Notes: generated by a model not told the origin, from the sequence alone. A stretch of 64,000 nucleotides of DNA from Aplectana chamaeleonis (GCA_029168955.1 JAPDOI010001341.1:33501-97500), one strand, 5' to 3'; shown: positions 11,680 through 22,719, counted from the stretch's first letter. Translations and numbers: made by a program.

Positions 11680-12754
11680 CAGGGCTGTGCGGAACTGTTC
11701 CGTTTCCGTATTTCCGGTGTTTTTTGGGCTATTCCGTTCCGCTTCCGTTTCCGGCTTTTTGGGGCCGGAAACGGAAGAAATTAGTGCTGCATGGGTAATG
11801 GTAGTGAGTCTAGGCAACGAAATCTGAAGGCACCATGAGGGGCTGAGACTCTTTTTTGAACTTTTGTGTTCCATTGAAAATGTATCTGAGCCTGGCTGAG
11901 ATCCTCGACAAAGTTCGGGGTTCTGAAATTGACCCCTCCCCCCCCCTAGAACGATGAATGTAAGTGATGAAGGCTTCTCATAAATCTGACCACTTTTTGG
12001 GGGACTTTTTTCAAAAATCGCTTTCTTTCCGAAACTGAATGTTTTTTTCTGGAGGTCTCCGCTAAAGTCCCCTTACCCGTTTGCCAACCACAACAGCAAT
12101 AAGTATCAACACACGTTTTCTTTCCCGTACAAACTGTACTTCAGGAAGAAGTCTGGGTGGAGGCAGGTGGAGGTGAGCACGGGCAGCGGCGGTGCGCGTT
12201 AGAGGCAGATCACGAGTAAATTTTCCTATACTCGCCAAAAACTTTACTTTTATTTTTAAGCTTAATTGTGTGGTATTTGCTCCGGTAGGCAATTAAGGTT
12301 CAAAATAAAACCTTAACAGTCAGCGGGGATATTCTGAAGACTGACTTCTTATAAGCCTTGAACATGCAGCGCGGCCGCCCGCGTTCAGCTACGCCTGGTA
12401 CAGCCTGGGCTCTTTCTGGGGAACAGGCTGTGCACTGCTTTGAAGGGGCAGCTACATGTACCGAGTAGTTTTCAAAACCTCCTTTCCGGATTTTTTTAGT
12501 AGCGAGCGTTCTAAATCGTGTCTCACCTCTTTGAGATTTTATGCAGTTTGAATAAAAGTAGTTTATTCGCCGAAACTATAGGTTATTCAACGAGAGTTGC
12601 AAAAGTGAGTAGCGAAGGAGTGTGGCGTGAGACATTCCTTGGTTTTCGGGTCTCTTCCGTTTCCGATTCCGGATTTTCGTTTCCGCCGGTTTTTGACCAT
12701 TTTTCTTCCGTTTCCGTTCCCGAAAATCTTAAAAAACATTTCCGCACAGCCCTG
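11680..12754. mobile_element. hAT-like non-autonomous element with 8-bp target duplication
   Basis: Termini CAGGGCTGTGCGGAA (11680) and TTCCGCACAGCCCTG (ending 12754) are perfect inverted repeats. The flanks are ATCCGAAT (11672-11679) and ATCCAAAT (12755-12762), an 8-bp duplication with one mismatch. CAGGG termini plus an 8-bp duplication are characteristic of hAT transposons. Both ends carry repeated TTCCGTTTCCG words, as expected of subterminal transposase-binding repeats. No transposase is encoded in the 1,075 bp. Confidence 0.85.
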
Positions 12755-12762
12755 ATCCAAAT

Positions 12763-13734
12763 CGACTATTAGGAGTTGTGGGGATATGCTCAGGTATAAC
12801 ACCGATCTGCCTGGAGGGGTGTGCTTAGGTAGAACCGGGATCTACTTTCAGGAACCAATAGGTGTAAGGGTAGAATTTGAAAAAAATGGCGAAAGCCTGA
12901 TTCCCTCGAGACAATTGGGACAGTGAAATTTATTATTTATTAGAATGCACGCTAAGGTGCGTCGAAAAAAAAACAGTTTGTATGACAAACAATCAAACAA
13001 TTGTAGTATGGAACAAAGAATTGAACGAAAAATGAAACAATTGGAGGTTCAATTCTGTGAGGTTCATTGTACCCTTTCAAGGATAGAGTTTTATCCTCAA
13101 AACTATTCCAGCAAGGCAATAAATGATATAAAGATCCTCGAGGAAAAAAATCATGTGGATGACGTTATTGAGACGCCATTCACACGAGCGCTAGGGCATT
13201 CATGTAATCTCTGACTCTTAAGTTTTCATATGTTAGGTATGCCTTACCCCTTACCCCAACTCGGCCTCAGAGCCTCCAACAGGACAAGTTCCAATCTAGA
13301 AATAATCAAAGAACGCCAGTTCGACGGAATACCGTGAGAGAAACCCACCAGAGAAAAAGCTGTTTTCTTTTTTCATCGAATGAGAGAAAAACAGCGTAGA
13401 ACCATCATTCCTAAGCAAAACAATCATATCATAAGGTAGGATGATTTCATCCAACGGTGAGGTTTAGCCAAGCAGTCGTTGCCCTTGCAAAGGGCCACTA
13501 CAAGTCCTGGATTCTGAGAACTGAAAGCAGACCAATTTTTCTCAGCCTGCTACAGAAAATCTTACTGTTGAATGGCTCTAGAACGCTAGGTGGTAGTAAT
13601 TCCAGCCACCCAGCGCATCTATAGAATAAGTAGTTTGAGACTTTGGACTGGTTCTTTATATGAACTTTAGGACAATGCAGTGCAAATAAACCACTCCGTC
13701 CCCTACAAGGCCTAAATATCCAGTACCTGCTTGG
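12763..13734. other. Spacer, nothing recognised
   Basis: Small open frames (for example 12945-13214) are Lys/Asn-rich and show no family similarity. I see no strong repeat structure. Confidence 0.45.
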
Positions 13735-14240
13735 TTTGAGTTTGACCTCACATTTAAGAATTCTGAAACAGAAAACTAAATCGTTAAACGCGACTTTTCA
13801 GACTAAACTTTGCCTTTCTTTCTTCATAACTCGGCATAGCCCGAGGGTAGTCGGGATTGGGAAAACATCGATACATAAAAGTTCTAGTGAAAGTGTGTTG
13901 CACTTTTTCAAGCTTCATTTGTAGTTTTCTTGTATGGGGCTTCAAATTTTCGAACCGTATTCCAAAACTGGTATGACATATGCTTTGTGAAGTTTGATCA
14001 AAATACTAAAGTCATTGCTTTTTATGTTTCTGCAAATTGTAAACATTACTGAAAAAGCCTTCCGAACGATCGTGTTTATATGCGTTTCAAAATTCAAGCT
14101 GGAGTTGACTATAATTCCCAAATCGCGAACCTCTTGTGACTTTTTAATGCTAAAATTATTGAAGCTATATTTTGGGGGAGCGATATTGCCAAGGTGTAGC
14201 AATGAAGTTTTCGACAAATTGACAGGAATTTTCCAAACAG
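13735..14240 (-). pseudogene. Non-LTR retrotransposon (CR1/jockey-like) RT C-terminal fragment
   Basis: Read on the minus strand from about 14240, the frame gives NLSKTSLLHLG, then SQEVRDLGIIVNSSLNF and IKLHKAYVIPVLEYGSKI, the conserved region after the palm domain in CR1/jockey-type LINE proteins. An in-frame stop follows at about 13942. Beyond it, frame-shifted remains of the usual 'VQHTFTR' region are still recognisable down to about 13735. EN domain and palm are missing, so this is a dead 5'-truncated or deleted copy. Confidence 0.75.
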
Positions 14241-14261
14241 ACGCCCAATTTTACCCTTTCC

Positions 14262-14352
14262 TTCGCGAGCTTGGGCGGAGCGAGGGTAGAGACACCGAGA
14301 AGTGTATGGAGAAGGAGACGCGCACCGACGCACGCGGCGGAAGAAAATAAAC
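14262..14352. repeat. Dispersed repeat, copy 1 (second copy at 59315-59430)
   Basis: Shares GCGGAGCGAGG, AAGTGTA.GGAGAAGG, GACGCACGCG and GAAAATAAA in the same order and orientation with 59315-59430. The element class is unknown. Confidence 0.6.
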
Positions 14353-14884
14353 TTCACTCCGAATTAGAGGATATGCATATAGTCTGAGGATCAGTGCAGG
14401 TCACGGTTGGCTTTACGCCTTTGAACTGGCGTAGCCTACCTTGATATTTGGACAATTGTGGTGCGCGCGAAGCGTGGAAATTAGAGCTAAATTGCTTTAA
14501 AAGAGCGCAAGAAGTTGGTATAACCAGCTGAAAATGGTTTGGAACGGTTCACTGGTTACCAAGTTAAAAGTGAAAGACTGCTCGTTTTTGTTGTTAATCT
14601 CCTTTTTTTCAGACGGCGTTCACGATCTTGTGGGTACACTTTAAATTGAGATAGGGAGCTTATTTTTGAACAGGAGGCTGGAAATGGATGCAGGTCGCTC
14701 CTATTCCGATTTGAACTTGATACCTCAACTTTGAAGGGTACCTCGAATTCGTGGGTTTACATACTTAATTAGCCGTGGAGCACGAAAACTGCTTCTTTCT
14801 GCTACGGCCATGGAGACCGGGGTGTGTGGGTGAATCTGCAGCCAATCAACACAGGTCGTCGGAGGTAAGTACTGAACTTGTCAG
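14353..14884. other. Spacer, nothing recognised
   Basis: No gene-like frame or clear repeat. Confidence 0.4.
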
Positions 14885-15240
14885 AATTTGTACTCATGAG
14901 ACGTCATCGACCGATAATCAATAATATCGATTTTCGCGCTTTTTACACAAAATGCGGCGAGGAGTGGTGATTGCTGATGGCATTGGTTTTCTTGGTTGGG
15001 GAATTTCGGCCATCAGTCATTATCGATAAATACCAAATAATAATATTGATTTTTTCGTTTGTTGCACAAAATGCCGCAATGAATTTTTATTGTTGATGGC
15101 TCTAAGTCACTTGTTTGGGAAATTCTTCTCATCGTGCAAGATCAAATATTAATGATCAATAATATCGAGTTCTCACATGTTGCACAAAACGCGGTAACGA
15201 GTGGTATTTTTTATAGTTTTGGGTCATAAGCTTTGAAAAT
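14885..15240. repeat. Three degenerate tandem copies of a 120-bp unit
   Basis: The word ATAATAT followed by CGA/TGA occurs at about 14920, 15040 and 15160, spaced 120 bp, each followed by TTTT..TTGCACAAAA(T/C)GC and then a GATGGC- or GGTCAT-type segment. Copies have diverged considerably. Confidence 0.65.
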
Positions 15241-15356
15241 TGTTCTCATACGACAATATCGTCTGTTAGATGTTTCATCATTCCAACATGGAAATCGTTG
15301 AGCAAAATGGAGATCAGAAAGGGAACCTTCGGGAAAAATATATGAAATTTCTGAAA

Positions 15357-15840
15357 ATTTGGCTTTCTGGCAAAGGTAACGATTTGGTAGTGGTGAAAAA
15401 AAGTTTCAAAAACATCTTGGAATATCTTAAAAAATGATTTGGGGTAAAATAGCCTGGCAAAATAAAAAAGCTTGGAAATGAAGTGAAATAACCAAAAATG
15501 CGATTTGGTGGTCGATCCTTTCACAAGCTTCTCCGTTAACCAGATCAAAACGAAATCAAGCGCGCAACGGAAACATCAAGCCATTTTTTAAAGCTGTAAT
15601 AAGGAATTCAGCATAGGCCAAGCTAGGTGAACTCCATTTCATACCGTGCTTGATTTCGTTTTTATAAGCTTGTGGACTTGTCAACCACCAAATCGCATTT
15701 TTGGTTATTTCACTTCATTTCCTAGCTTTTTTATTTTTTCCAGGCTGTTTTACCTCAAATCATTTTTTAGATATTTCAAGATATTTTTGAAACTTTTTTC
15801 AGCATTACCAAATCGTTACTTTTGCCAGAAAGCTAAATAT
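15357..15840. mobile_element. Foldback element with ~200-bp inverted arms
   Basis: Arm 15357-15562 is the reverse complement of 15647-15840 with few mismatches (shared CCACCAAATCGCATTTTTGG, CAAATCGTTAC, GCCAGAAAGC). The loop is about 85 bp. The paired open frames on opposite strands here are a by-product of the symmetry, not genes. Confidence 0.85.
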
Positions 15841-16489
15841 ACAAGTGAATCCGAAGTTAGTGTGCGGCGTTCCAAACAACCCAGACAGAAATTCTGAGCC
15901 AAATCTGGCACTTCGACCGAACTGCGGTGTACCCTCCGTAACATGCCGTAATTCATGAAAAATGGGCGTAGCAATTGCTTCTCGAAAATTTCAGGGAACC
16001 TATCAGGGAATTTTTAGAGTGTTCGGATTTTTTTGGATTCGGCTTAAAACTTTCAGCTGAGCGTCATTTAGAGCGCTTAACACGAATCTGGCGTCACTTT
16101 TTCGCTAGTATGTTTAAGGGTAAGGCGTAGCGCTGTGATCGGTCCGTGAGCAGGGTCAAGCGGGTTTTTCGCGTAATTTTTCGAAATCGGAGCCATCCCC
16201 CACCACCATTTTTTTTCAAAATCTGATTTAAATCTGTTGGCGAAATAGCCGAATCGAGACTCTCACGTGAAGGAAATCCGTTGTGTCCGTGAGGTGAGTC
16301 AGTCGTCTGGCGGACAACCCGTCCACCGCGCTCACTTTATAGCAAAATCAAGCAACATGAAATAGGGAACGATTTTCTTTTGAAACAGTGAAGGTTTCCT
16401 TACGCACACACGAATTTCGCGCTCCCGGAATTTCCAACCTGCTCCTCAATATCCAGGAGTAGCCCCGCCCTGGACGAGTTATACCCCCT
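15841..16489. other. Spacer with a fragment of the 50460-type repeat
   Basis: About 15885-16100 shows words of the dispersed family (CTGAGCCAAATCTG, GAACACTC-like, CACGAATCTGGCGTC). No gene was seen. Confidence 0.4.
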
Positions 16490-18395
16490 CAGAGAGTCGG
16501 GGGTCCGATTCGGCCACGATAGGCTTTCTAATCGGGTACCTAGTCGAGTTAAAAGGAACTTTCGCAGCAGCACGTACTGCTCCGTGGAGCACGTGGCCTG
16601 TTCGATAGGACTACGTGTCGCAGAGAGAAAAACCCTTGCCGCACCCCCATTTTCCACGCGGCAGCACGTGGCCTGTTCAATAAGACTACGTGGCCCAGAG
16701 AGACACTCAGAGAGTCGGGGGTGGGGGGGGGTCCTATTCGGCCACGATAGGCTTTCTATTCGGGTACCTAGTCGAGTTGAAAGGAACTTTTGCAGCAGCA
16801 CGTGCTGCTCTGAGGAGCACGTGGCCTGTTCGATAGGACTACGAGGCGCAGAGAGACAAAATCTTTGCTGCGCTCCCATTTCCCACGCCGCAGCACGTGG
16901 CTTGTTCGATAGCACTAGGTGGCGCAGCGAGGCAAAACTTTTGCCGCACCCTATTTCCCACGCTAAAGCACGTGGCCTGTTCGATAGGAGCACGTGGCCC
17001 AGACATGCAAAACCTTCTCCGAACCCCCGTTTCCCACGCAGCAGCACGTGGCCTGTTCGATATGAGCACGTGGCGCTGGGGGCGGGCTCCCACACCTTCA
17101 ACCCCCAACAACTCAGGGAGTCGGGGGATTCTATTCGGCCACGATTGGCTTTTGACTCGACCACAAAGCGGTTGGACGACGATATGGCCACGTAATTTCG
17201 TTGCGCCACGTGGCCTAATCGTCGTCCAAGTGAGAAGCACGTGGCGCCAATCATAGCCGTTCCACTCGGCCACGATACGCTTTCGATTCGACTACGATGA
17301 GCTTGGACGACGAACGAGCCACAATGCCCATGATTTAACACGTTGATCGATCGCTCCAGGACTGACCCGGCGCATGTCAGCCGCACAGCACGTATATAAG
17401 GGGCTCGATCCCAAAGAAAGCGCAGTGCGCCTTTCAGGCTGCTCCTGGAAGGTGACTACGAGTCACTTTCTGGACAATTTTTGAACCGCTAAGGGGTCTT
17501 CCCCACGGTCCTCAGCGAGGGGAGCTCCCTTGCTGTCGACCGTGGCGAAGGTGATGTCCCTGTCGCGGACTGCTGTGGGGGGTGATCCCCTACTGCGGTC
17601 CGTGGCTTGGACCGTATCCTTGTTGGGGGAGACCCGCTCCCATCGAAGGTGTGGAAGCCCGCCCCCAGCGCCACGTGCTCATATCGAACAGGCCACGTGC
17701 TGCTGCGTGGGAAACGGGGGTTCAGAGAAGGTTTTGTCCCTCTGCGCCACGTAGTCTTATCGAACAGGCCACGTGCTCCTCGGAGCAGCACGTGCTGCCG
17801 CAAAAGTTCCTTTCAACTCGACTAGGTACCCGAATAGAAAGCCTATCGTGGCCGAATAGGACCCCCGACTCTCTGAGAAGGATACGGTCCAAGCCACGAA
17901 CCGCAGTAGGGGATCACCCCCACAGCAGTCCGCGACAGGGACATCACCCTCGCCACGGTCTACAGCGAGGGAGTTCCCCTCGCTGAGGACGGTGGAGGAG
18001 ACCCCTTAGCGGTCCAAAAATCGTTCAGAAAGTGGCTCGTAGTCACCTTCCAGGAGCGGCCCGAAAGGCGCACTGCGCTCTCTTCGAGATCGAGCCCCTT
18101 ATATACGTGCTGTGCGTCTGATATGCGCTGAGTCAGTTCTGAAGCGATCGATCAACGCGTTCAATCATAGGCATTGTGGCTCGGTCCTCGTCCAAACTCA
18201 TCGTAGTCGAATCAAAAGCGTATCGTGGCCGAGTGAAACGGCTATGATTGGCGGCACGTGCTTCTCACTTGGACGACGATTAGGCCACGTGGCGCTCGGA
18301 AGATACGTGGCCGTATCGTCGTCCAACCGCTTAGTGGTCGAATCGAAAGCCTATCGTGGCCGAATAGGACCCCCGACTCTCTGAGCCGCAGCCAC
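16490..18395. repeat. GC-rich compound repeat with A-B-A'-B' inverted layout
   Basis: Block A (about 16490-17075) has repeats of about 75 bp built on GCAGCACGTGGCCTGTTCGATA, each ending in a CCCA..TTCCCACGC segment. Block B (about 17076-17635) contains GTATATAAGGGGCTCGATC (about 17390) and a run ending in CGTGGCTTGGACCGTATCC. Then comes A' (about 17640-17876), a shortened reverse complement of A, and B' (about 17877-18395), a reverse complement of B with its own mirrored TATA motif near 18095-18110. Borders share GAGAGTCGGGGG and its complement. Long open frames cross it on both strands, but they follow the repeat units and start at non-ATG codons. Confidence 0.8.
17389..17405 (+). promoter_or_regulatory. 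TATA-like motif in block B (mirrored at about 18095-18111 on the minus strand)
   Basis: CACGTATATAAGGGGCTCG is conserved, in opposite orientation, in both B copies, together with about 200 bp on its downstream side. It could be a promoter remnant of the original element; this is inference from sequence only. Confidence 0.35.
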
Positions 18396-18737
18396 CATGA
18401 CAGTCAGCTGCGAGTGCAGGGAGAGGGCACTACGGTGTGGCACTTGGACACACCCAGTTTTCCACGCCGCAGCGAAACAGGATTACCAAGCAGGAGTATC
18501 GATGGGATATCCCGTGCAGTGCGTCTCTGATTTATTACATGTCACCTTAATGGCACAGTCGCAGGTAACTTAAATCCGCCTGGGAGGAATTTTAAGAAGA
18601 GTACCAGGTTGTTCAATAAGTTTTGTTGTTCGATAAGAAAACACAATTTTATGTTTCAAAATACACTTTATTATTTAGTATAACCTCTCTGAACATTAAT
18701 TTACTCAAGAAAAGAAACAAAAAAAATCCAAAAAAAA

Positions 18738-18867
18738 TCAAGTCTCATTCATAGTAATGAATCGACGCACAAAATCCACTTTGTGCTTTTTGAAACTCTC
18801 CAAATGTTGCTGAGAAAGTCGCATTCGAATGTGTTTTTGTTCCATTATTAGCGAATGCGGCACCCAA
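18738..18867 (-). pseudogene. Mariner transposase, middle fragment
   Basis: The minus strand gives VCAHWVPHSL, then RMRLSQQHLESFKK and VDFVRRFITMNET before a stop at 18738-18740. This is the mariner segment just before the first catalytic Asp (normally followed by W-I and the DDD core). It is out of continuity with its N-terminus because of the inserted LINE. Confidence 0.85.
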
Positions 18868-18918
18868 TGTGCACACTTGACTTACTTGACTTAATCGGTT
18901 GGCTTTCGCCTGACGCGG

Positions 18919-21201
18919 TCATTCCGCATCTTCACCGAGGTGTGCCGTCCTAGTGGTCAGCCGTGTCCATTTTTCACGGTCTTCAGCCACAATTTGAACA
19001 CATTCCATCCAGCTGTCACTATTCCATTTCCTGCGAAACGAAACATCGCGCCTGAACTGTCTTTCGATGCCGAGTGACTTTAAATCCTCTTTAACCACAT
19101 CCGTCCAAAACTTTCGCCTACGTCCAGGCGGCCGTTTCCAGACAGGACTTGGAAGCATCCTTAGAACGTGTTGAACAAGACGATCTGGCGGTCTCCTCAA
19201 AATATGCCCCAACAGACGCAGACGACCTTCCGTTGCCGCTTGAGATGGCATTGGGAAATGCTGGCACCTCCCTCGTGTCAAACGTAGATGTAAGGCGTCA
19301 ATCTCGTTGTAGAGATCTTCGTTGTGGCACATCCGCGGCCAGAAATATCCAAGCAAGCGTCTAAAAAGCTTCCTCTCCGTGCAATCCAGCCTTTCCATCT
19401 GCGTCTTCGGTGCTGCCCACGTCTCCGATCCGTACGTCATGATAGGGCAAATAGCGGATAAGTAGACGCGCAACTTGACTTCCTTCGCAACGGGGGTAGA
19501 CCACAAACACTTGGTTAGAGAATTGAATGCAGACGTAGCTTTCGCACATCGTTGTTGAATATCCGCTGCATAACTACCATCGTTCTTCAGCAAACAGCCC
19601 AAATAACAGAAATCGTCCACCAGTTCGATACGTTGTCCGTCCACACAAACTCCCGTTGAAGGCCTCTGGGAGACCCACATCTGCTTGCATTTGTCCGGAC
19701 GAAGACGAAGTCCATAGGCTGCGGCATACTTCGAAACGAGGTTCACAATCCTTTGCAGCTTTGTGTTGTTTTCAGCGAATAACACAATGTCATCGGCGTA
19801 CTCCAGGTCGACAAGGGAGCGCCCTGATGGTGTTAGGATCACGTCCGCAGGAAACTGTTCTGCAACTCTACGCATGATGTCATCAACGGCAAAGTTGAAT
19901 AGAAAAGGTCCTGCAACGGCTCCTTGCCTTACTCCTGTTTTCACCTCGAAAGCTGACGTAAATCCGACAGGTGTACGAACTGCTGCTGTCGTTCCTTTGT
20001 TCATGTCCTCGATTAACCGAACATACTTTTCCGGGACTCCATCTGCTCGCAGAGCATTGAGCAATCGATCACGATGAGGAGAGTCGAACGCGGCTTCAAA
20101 GTCCAAAAAAGGAAGCTGTAATGGCTTCGAAAACCGCTGCCACGATTCAATTACTCTTCTCACGACGAACACTTGGTCGATGGTCGATCTTCCAGGTCGA
20201 AAACCGGCTTGCTCATCTCTGGTCGTTCCTTCACGATGTTTGATAAGTCGCTCGAGAATGATACGTTCTAAAACCTTGTACATGACACGAAGTAGAGAGA
20301 TTCCTCTGTAGTTCTTAGGATCCGTGACGGATAGCTTCTTGTGAAGAGGTACGATGATCGCATGTCTCCACGAATCGGGTATCCTTTCGCTCATCCATAT
20401 GGCACGGATGGTGTTGGTCATTTCACGAATCCCAGACGGAGGAAGAGCTTTCAGCATTTCAGCAGTGATGTTTTCATCTCCACCTGCCTTTCCATTCTTC
20501 ATTTTCCGGACACAATCCAAAACTTCAGACTCAGTCGGCGGTTCCTCACTGACATCGTAATGTGCTCTCTGAACATGCGGGAGCTCAGGTACTGATGGCG
20601 CTGGACGATTCAGTAGTGAACTGAAGTAATCCTTCCATATTGGCAGCGTCGCATCACCAACTGCAACCCCATTGGTAGTGTTCAAGACAGGAGAACATCT
20701 CTTCATCTTCCCGCTATACTGTCGCAGCAACGTGTAGGCTTTCTTCGGATTCTTCTCCTCCCAAGCCTTCTCGAACTCCTTAGCTCTACACGTCCACTCT
20801 CGTTCGCGGTCACTTTGAAGCTGCCGACGCAACTTCCTCCTCAGACGCTTCTCCTCCACGAAGTTTCCTGCAGTTCGGAGAGCACATACTCTGTTGTAGG
20901 TAGATGTTGTTTCTTCTGAGACGTAGGCGAACTTCTTCTTAGGCTGTACAACCGGGAGTGCCTCTTTCGAAGCGTCCTGGATGCACTTGACAAAAGAATC
21001 CGCGTCGCAAAGTTTCTTCTTAGTCCGTACTCCGATGTGAATAGAAACGCGTTGTCGGAAATTCCTTCTGCACTCTTCATCTCTGAGACTTGTCATGTCA
21101 ATCCTCTGCAGAGGCTGAGCCCCTCGCTTCCTCTTATGAATCCTCGCAGTGAAGTTCAACAGAACAGGACGGTGATCCGAATCGAATGCGACATCCCACA
21201 C
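18919..21201 (-). CDS. LINE reverse transcriptase ORF, 760 codons
   Basis: A long open frame. It starts within the end of the endonuclease (FDSDHRPVLLNF), then a basic linker, then the RT: NYRGISLLRVMYKVLERII, EQAGFRPGRSTIDQVF, motif A LDFEAAFDS, VKTGVRQGAVAGPFLFN, motif C YADDIVLFAEN, and FCYLGCLLKNDG. The C-terminus has GRLRLLGHILRRPPDRL and KRPPGRRRKFW. Catalytic Asp residues are present. The frame is intact for RT, but the endonuclease before it is frame-broken, so the full protein is probably not made. The clade call (RTE or a close relative) is inference. Confidence 0.9.
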   Translation of the reverse strand: MWDVAFDSDHRPVLLNFTARIHKRKRGAQPLQRIDMTSLRDEECRRNFRQRVSIHIGVRTKKKLCDADSFVKCIQDASKEALPVVQPKKKFAYVSEETTSTYNRVCALRTAGNFVEEKRLRRKLRRQLQSDREREWTCRAKEFEKAWEEKNPKKAYTLLRQYSGKMKRCSPVLNTTNGVAVGDATLPIWKDYFSSLLNRPAPSVPELPHVQRAHYDVSEEPPTESEVLDCVRKMKNGKAGGDENITAEMLKALPPSGIREMTNTIRAIWMSERIPDSWRHAIIVPLHKKLSVTDPKNYRGISLLRVMYKVLERIILERLIKHREGTTRDEQAGFRPGRSTIDQVFVVRRVIESWQRFSKPLQLPFLDFEAAFDSPHRDRLLNALRADGVPEKYVRLIEDMNKGTTAAVRTPVGFTSAFEVKTGVRQGAVAGPFLFNFAVDDIMRRVAEQFPADVILTPSGRSLVDLEYADDIVLFAENNTKLQRIVNLVSKYAAAYGLRLRPDKCKQMWVSQRPSTGVCVDGQRIELVDDFCYLGCLLKNDGSYAADIQQRCAKATSAFNSLTKCLWSTPVAKEVKLRVYLSAICPIMTYGSETWAAPKTQMERLDCTERKLFRRLLGYFWPRMCHNEDLYNEIDALHLRLTRGRCQHFPMPSQAATEGRLRLLGHILRRPPDRLVQHVLRMLPSPVWKRPPGRRRKFWTDVVKEDLKSLGIERQFRRDVSFRRKWNSDSWMECVQIVAEDREKWTRLTTRTAHLGEDAE

Positions 21202-21205
21202 AGCT

Positions 21206-21946
21206 CTAGATCTTCAGAATGTCCGATACTGGAATATTCCTCGTCAGGACATAGTCAAGCTGTAGTTTCAAAGTTGTCATCTTCCGCTTCCGCTGCTCTT
21301 CTGGAGATAGCCGGGTTGGTCCCTGCCACGTAAGCTGATGGCGGCGATGATTCCTCTTGAATGTCGATGCAATAATCAGACCACTGCGTTCACAAAAAGT
21401 CGACAAGGCGGTAGCCATTGTCCGATGTTTGCTCCACTGGGTAGGAACCATTTACCGAGTACTTCGGATTCCTGATCAAGTCCCATCTTCGCATTTGCGT
21501 CAATCCCCACGACAACAGCATGTTGACAAGGTATCCTGGCCAGCAACGTATTGAGTTCCTCATAAAACGCATCCTTCAGAATTGTCTTCGGCGGTTTCAG
21601 TGGGCGCATGAGCACTCACTATCCACAGATTGAATCCTCTGTGATCCCGCAGTCGTACGAATGCATTCCGACACGACGTTGAGCCGAACTCCTTGACCAT
21701 ACCATTGAAATCCTTCCTTACAGCTATTGCACAGCCTCCCACTCTCCTATCGTCAGCGTTACCGCAGGAGATGGTGTACTCTCCGACGCTGATGACGGGG
21801 CTATCTCTGAGGCGGGTTTCCTGCAAAGCAGCAAACGGTGCATGGAAATAGCTCAGAAGTCTGGATAGCGCAGTTTTTTGGATATCACTCGACAGCGATC
21901 GACAGTTCAGGGTGGCGAAATTGTGGCTTGTGGCCAAAGACTCCAT
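21206..21946 (-). pseudogene. LINE apurinic-type endonuclease, frame-broken
   Basis: Three overlapping minus-strand frames together give an EEP endonuclease: FATLNCRSLSSD, AALQETRLRD and LWIVSAHAPTE in 21560-21946; HAVVVGIDANAKMG in 21376-21615; then CERSGLIIASTFKR, LTWQG and LQLDYVLTR in 21206-21451; and SDHRPV at the start of the RT frame. At least three frame changes separate them. The domain would nick target DNA to prime reverse transcription. Catalytic residues of each block are present. Confidence 0.87.
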
Positions 21947-22201
21947 GACTCCCTAGGTACGGATCCTAAGGTGTTATGGACCAGAGGCCTTAGTGTGCCG
22001 GACGGCGACACCTTTATGCAATGTGCGGGATACTTTCGCGATATAGTTGTGCACGCTATATCGCTCGAACGTTCCCTATGTACACTCAAACGTCTGCTGG
22101 GTTCAGTAGAAGCAGGGGCACCAACGAGCAGGTACCAACAGACTTGTATACACACCCCCAACGCACACACCTTTCTAAAACCCGAAATTCCACTGTGCAC
22201 A

Positions 22202-22551
22202 CACCTTTCTAAAACCCGAAATTCCACTTAAAATATGGCTCACACTGTCTAATGAGATGTGTAGAGCCTCTACTAAATCCCTATCAGTCAATCGACGATC
22301 TTCGAAAACCATATCCTGTATTTTGGCTATGATTTCTGGTGTTGATGCGCTTTTTGGACGTCCTTCACGTGGATCGTCTTCAAGGCTTGTACGACCACGT
22401 GTAAATTCCTCAACCAATCTTTCTACTGTTCTAATTGTAGAAAAATCATTATAATTATACATTTTTAGTATTCGTTCGTGAATTTTTTTTTTGGTGCTAC
22501 ACCTTCCAAAAATAAGAATTTTATCACTGCACGATATTCAATTTTTTCCAT
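22202..22551 (-). pseudogene. Mariner transposase, N-terminal DNA-binding region
   Basis: Starting at the ATG complement near 22549-22551, the frame reads MEKIEYRAVIKFLFLEG, shifts at a nine-A homopolymer (about 22483-22491), and continues in the frame starting at 22462. It goes through the linker GRTSLEDDPREGRPKS and RLTDRDLVEALHIS to DSVSHIL, then meets the LINE border. These are the two helix-turn-helix modules of mariner transposases. Confidence 0.87.
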
Positions 22552-22719
22552 TGCTGTGACACGGCCACACTAAATGGCTTGTAAACAAAGAATGAACTGA
22601 CAGATTGAAATAAAACTTCACATACGTTCATATGAAGAGTATACCAACAGAACAAAAAAAATGGGCTAGTAGCAACGCCCTCTCTTATCGAACGACAAAA
22701 CTTATTGAACGACCTGGTA

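Larger units (their letters stand above)
18876..22193 (-). mobile_element. Non-LTR retrotransposon (RTE-like) inserted in mariner
   Basis: About 3.3 kb, minus strand, flanked by TGTGCACA at 18868-18875 and 22194-22201, which is consistent with an 8-bp target duplication inside the mariner transposase. The 3' end lacks poly(A) and ends in short repeats of the CAAGTAAGT type, as in RTE elements. At the 5' border, about 30 bp of mariner sequence (22161-22193) is duplicated, suggesting template switching or slippage at integration. It carries an endonuclease and a reverse transcriptase. Confidence 0.87.
18604..22717 (-). mobile_element. Defective mariner element, split by a LINE insertion
   Basis: Termini CCAGGTTGTTCAATAAG (18604) and its near-perfect complement ending 22717 form inverted repeats of about 36 bp (two mismatches), flanked by TA at 18602-18603 and 22718-22719. 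The transposase runs on the minus strand: N-terminal part at the right, a short middle part at the left, with a 3.3 kb non-LTR element between. The catalytic DDD domain after the middle part is missing, replaced by an A/T-rich run (18660-18737). Without the LINE the element would be about 0.8 kb. Confidence 0.9.

Noticed and set aside
15246..15897. Two Phe-rich open frames on opposite strands with similar peptides
   Set aside because: They are mirror images produced by the foldback arms.
16400..17386. 328-codon minus-strand frame
   Set aside because: It lies over the A/B compound repeat, repeats itself with the units, begins at a non-ATG codon, and a shifted copy appears in the inverted block.
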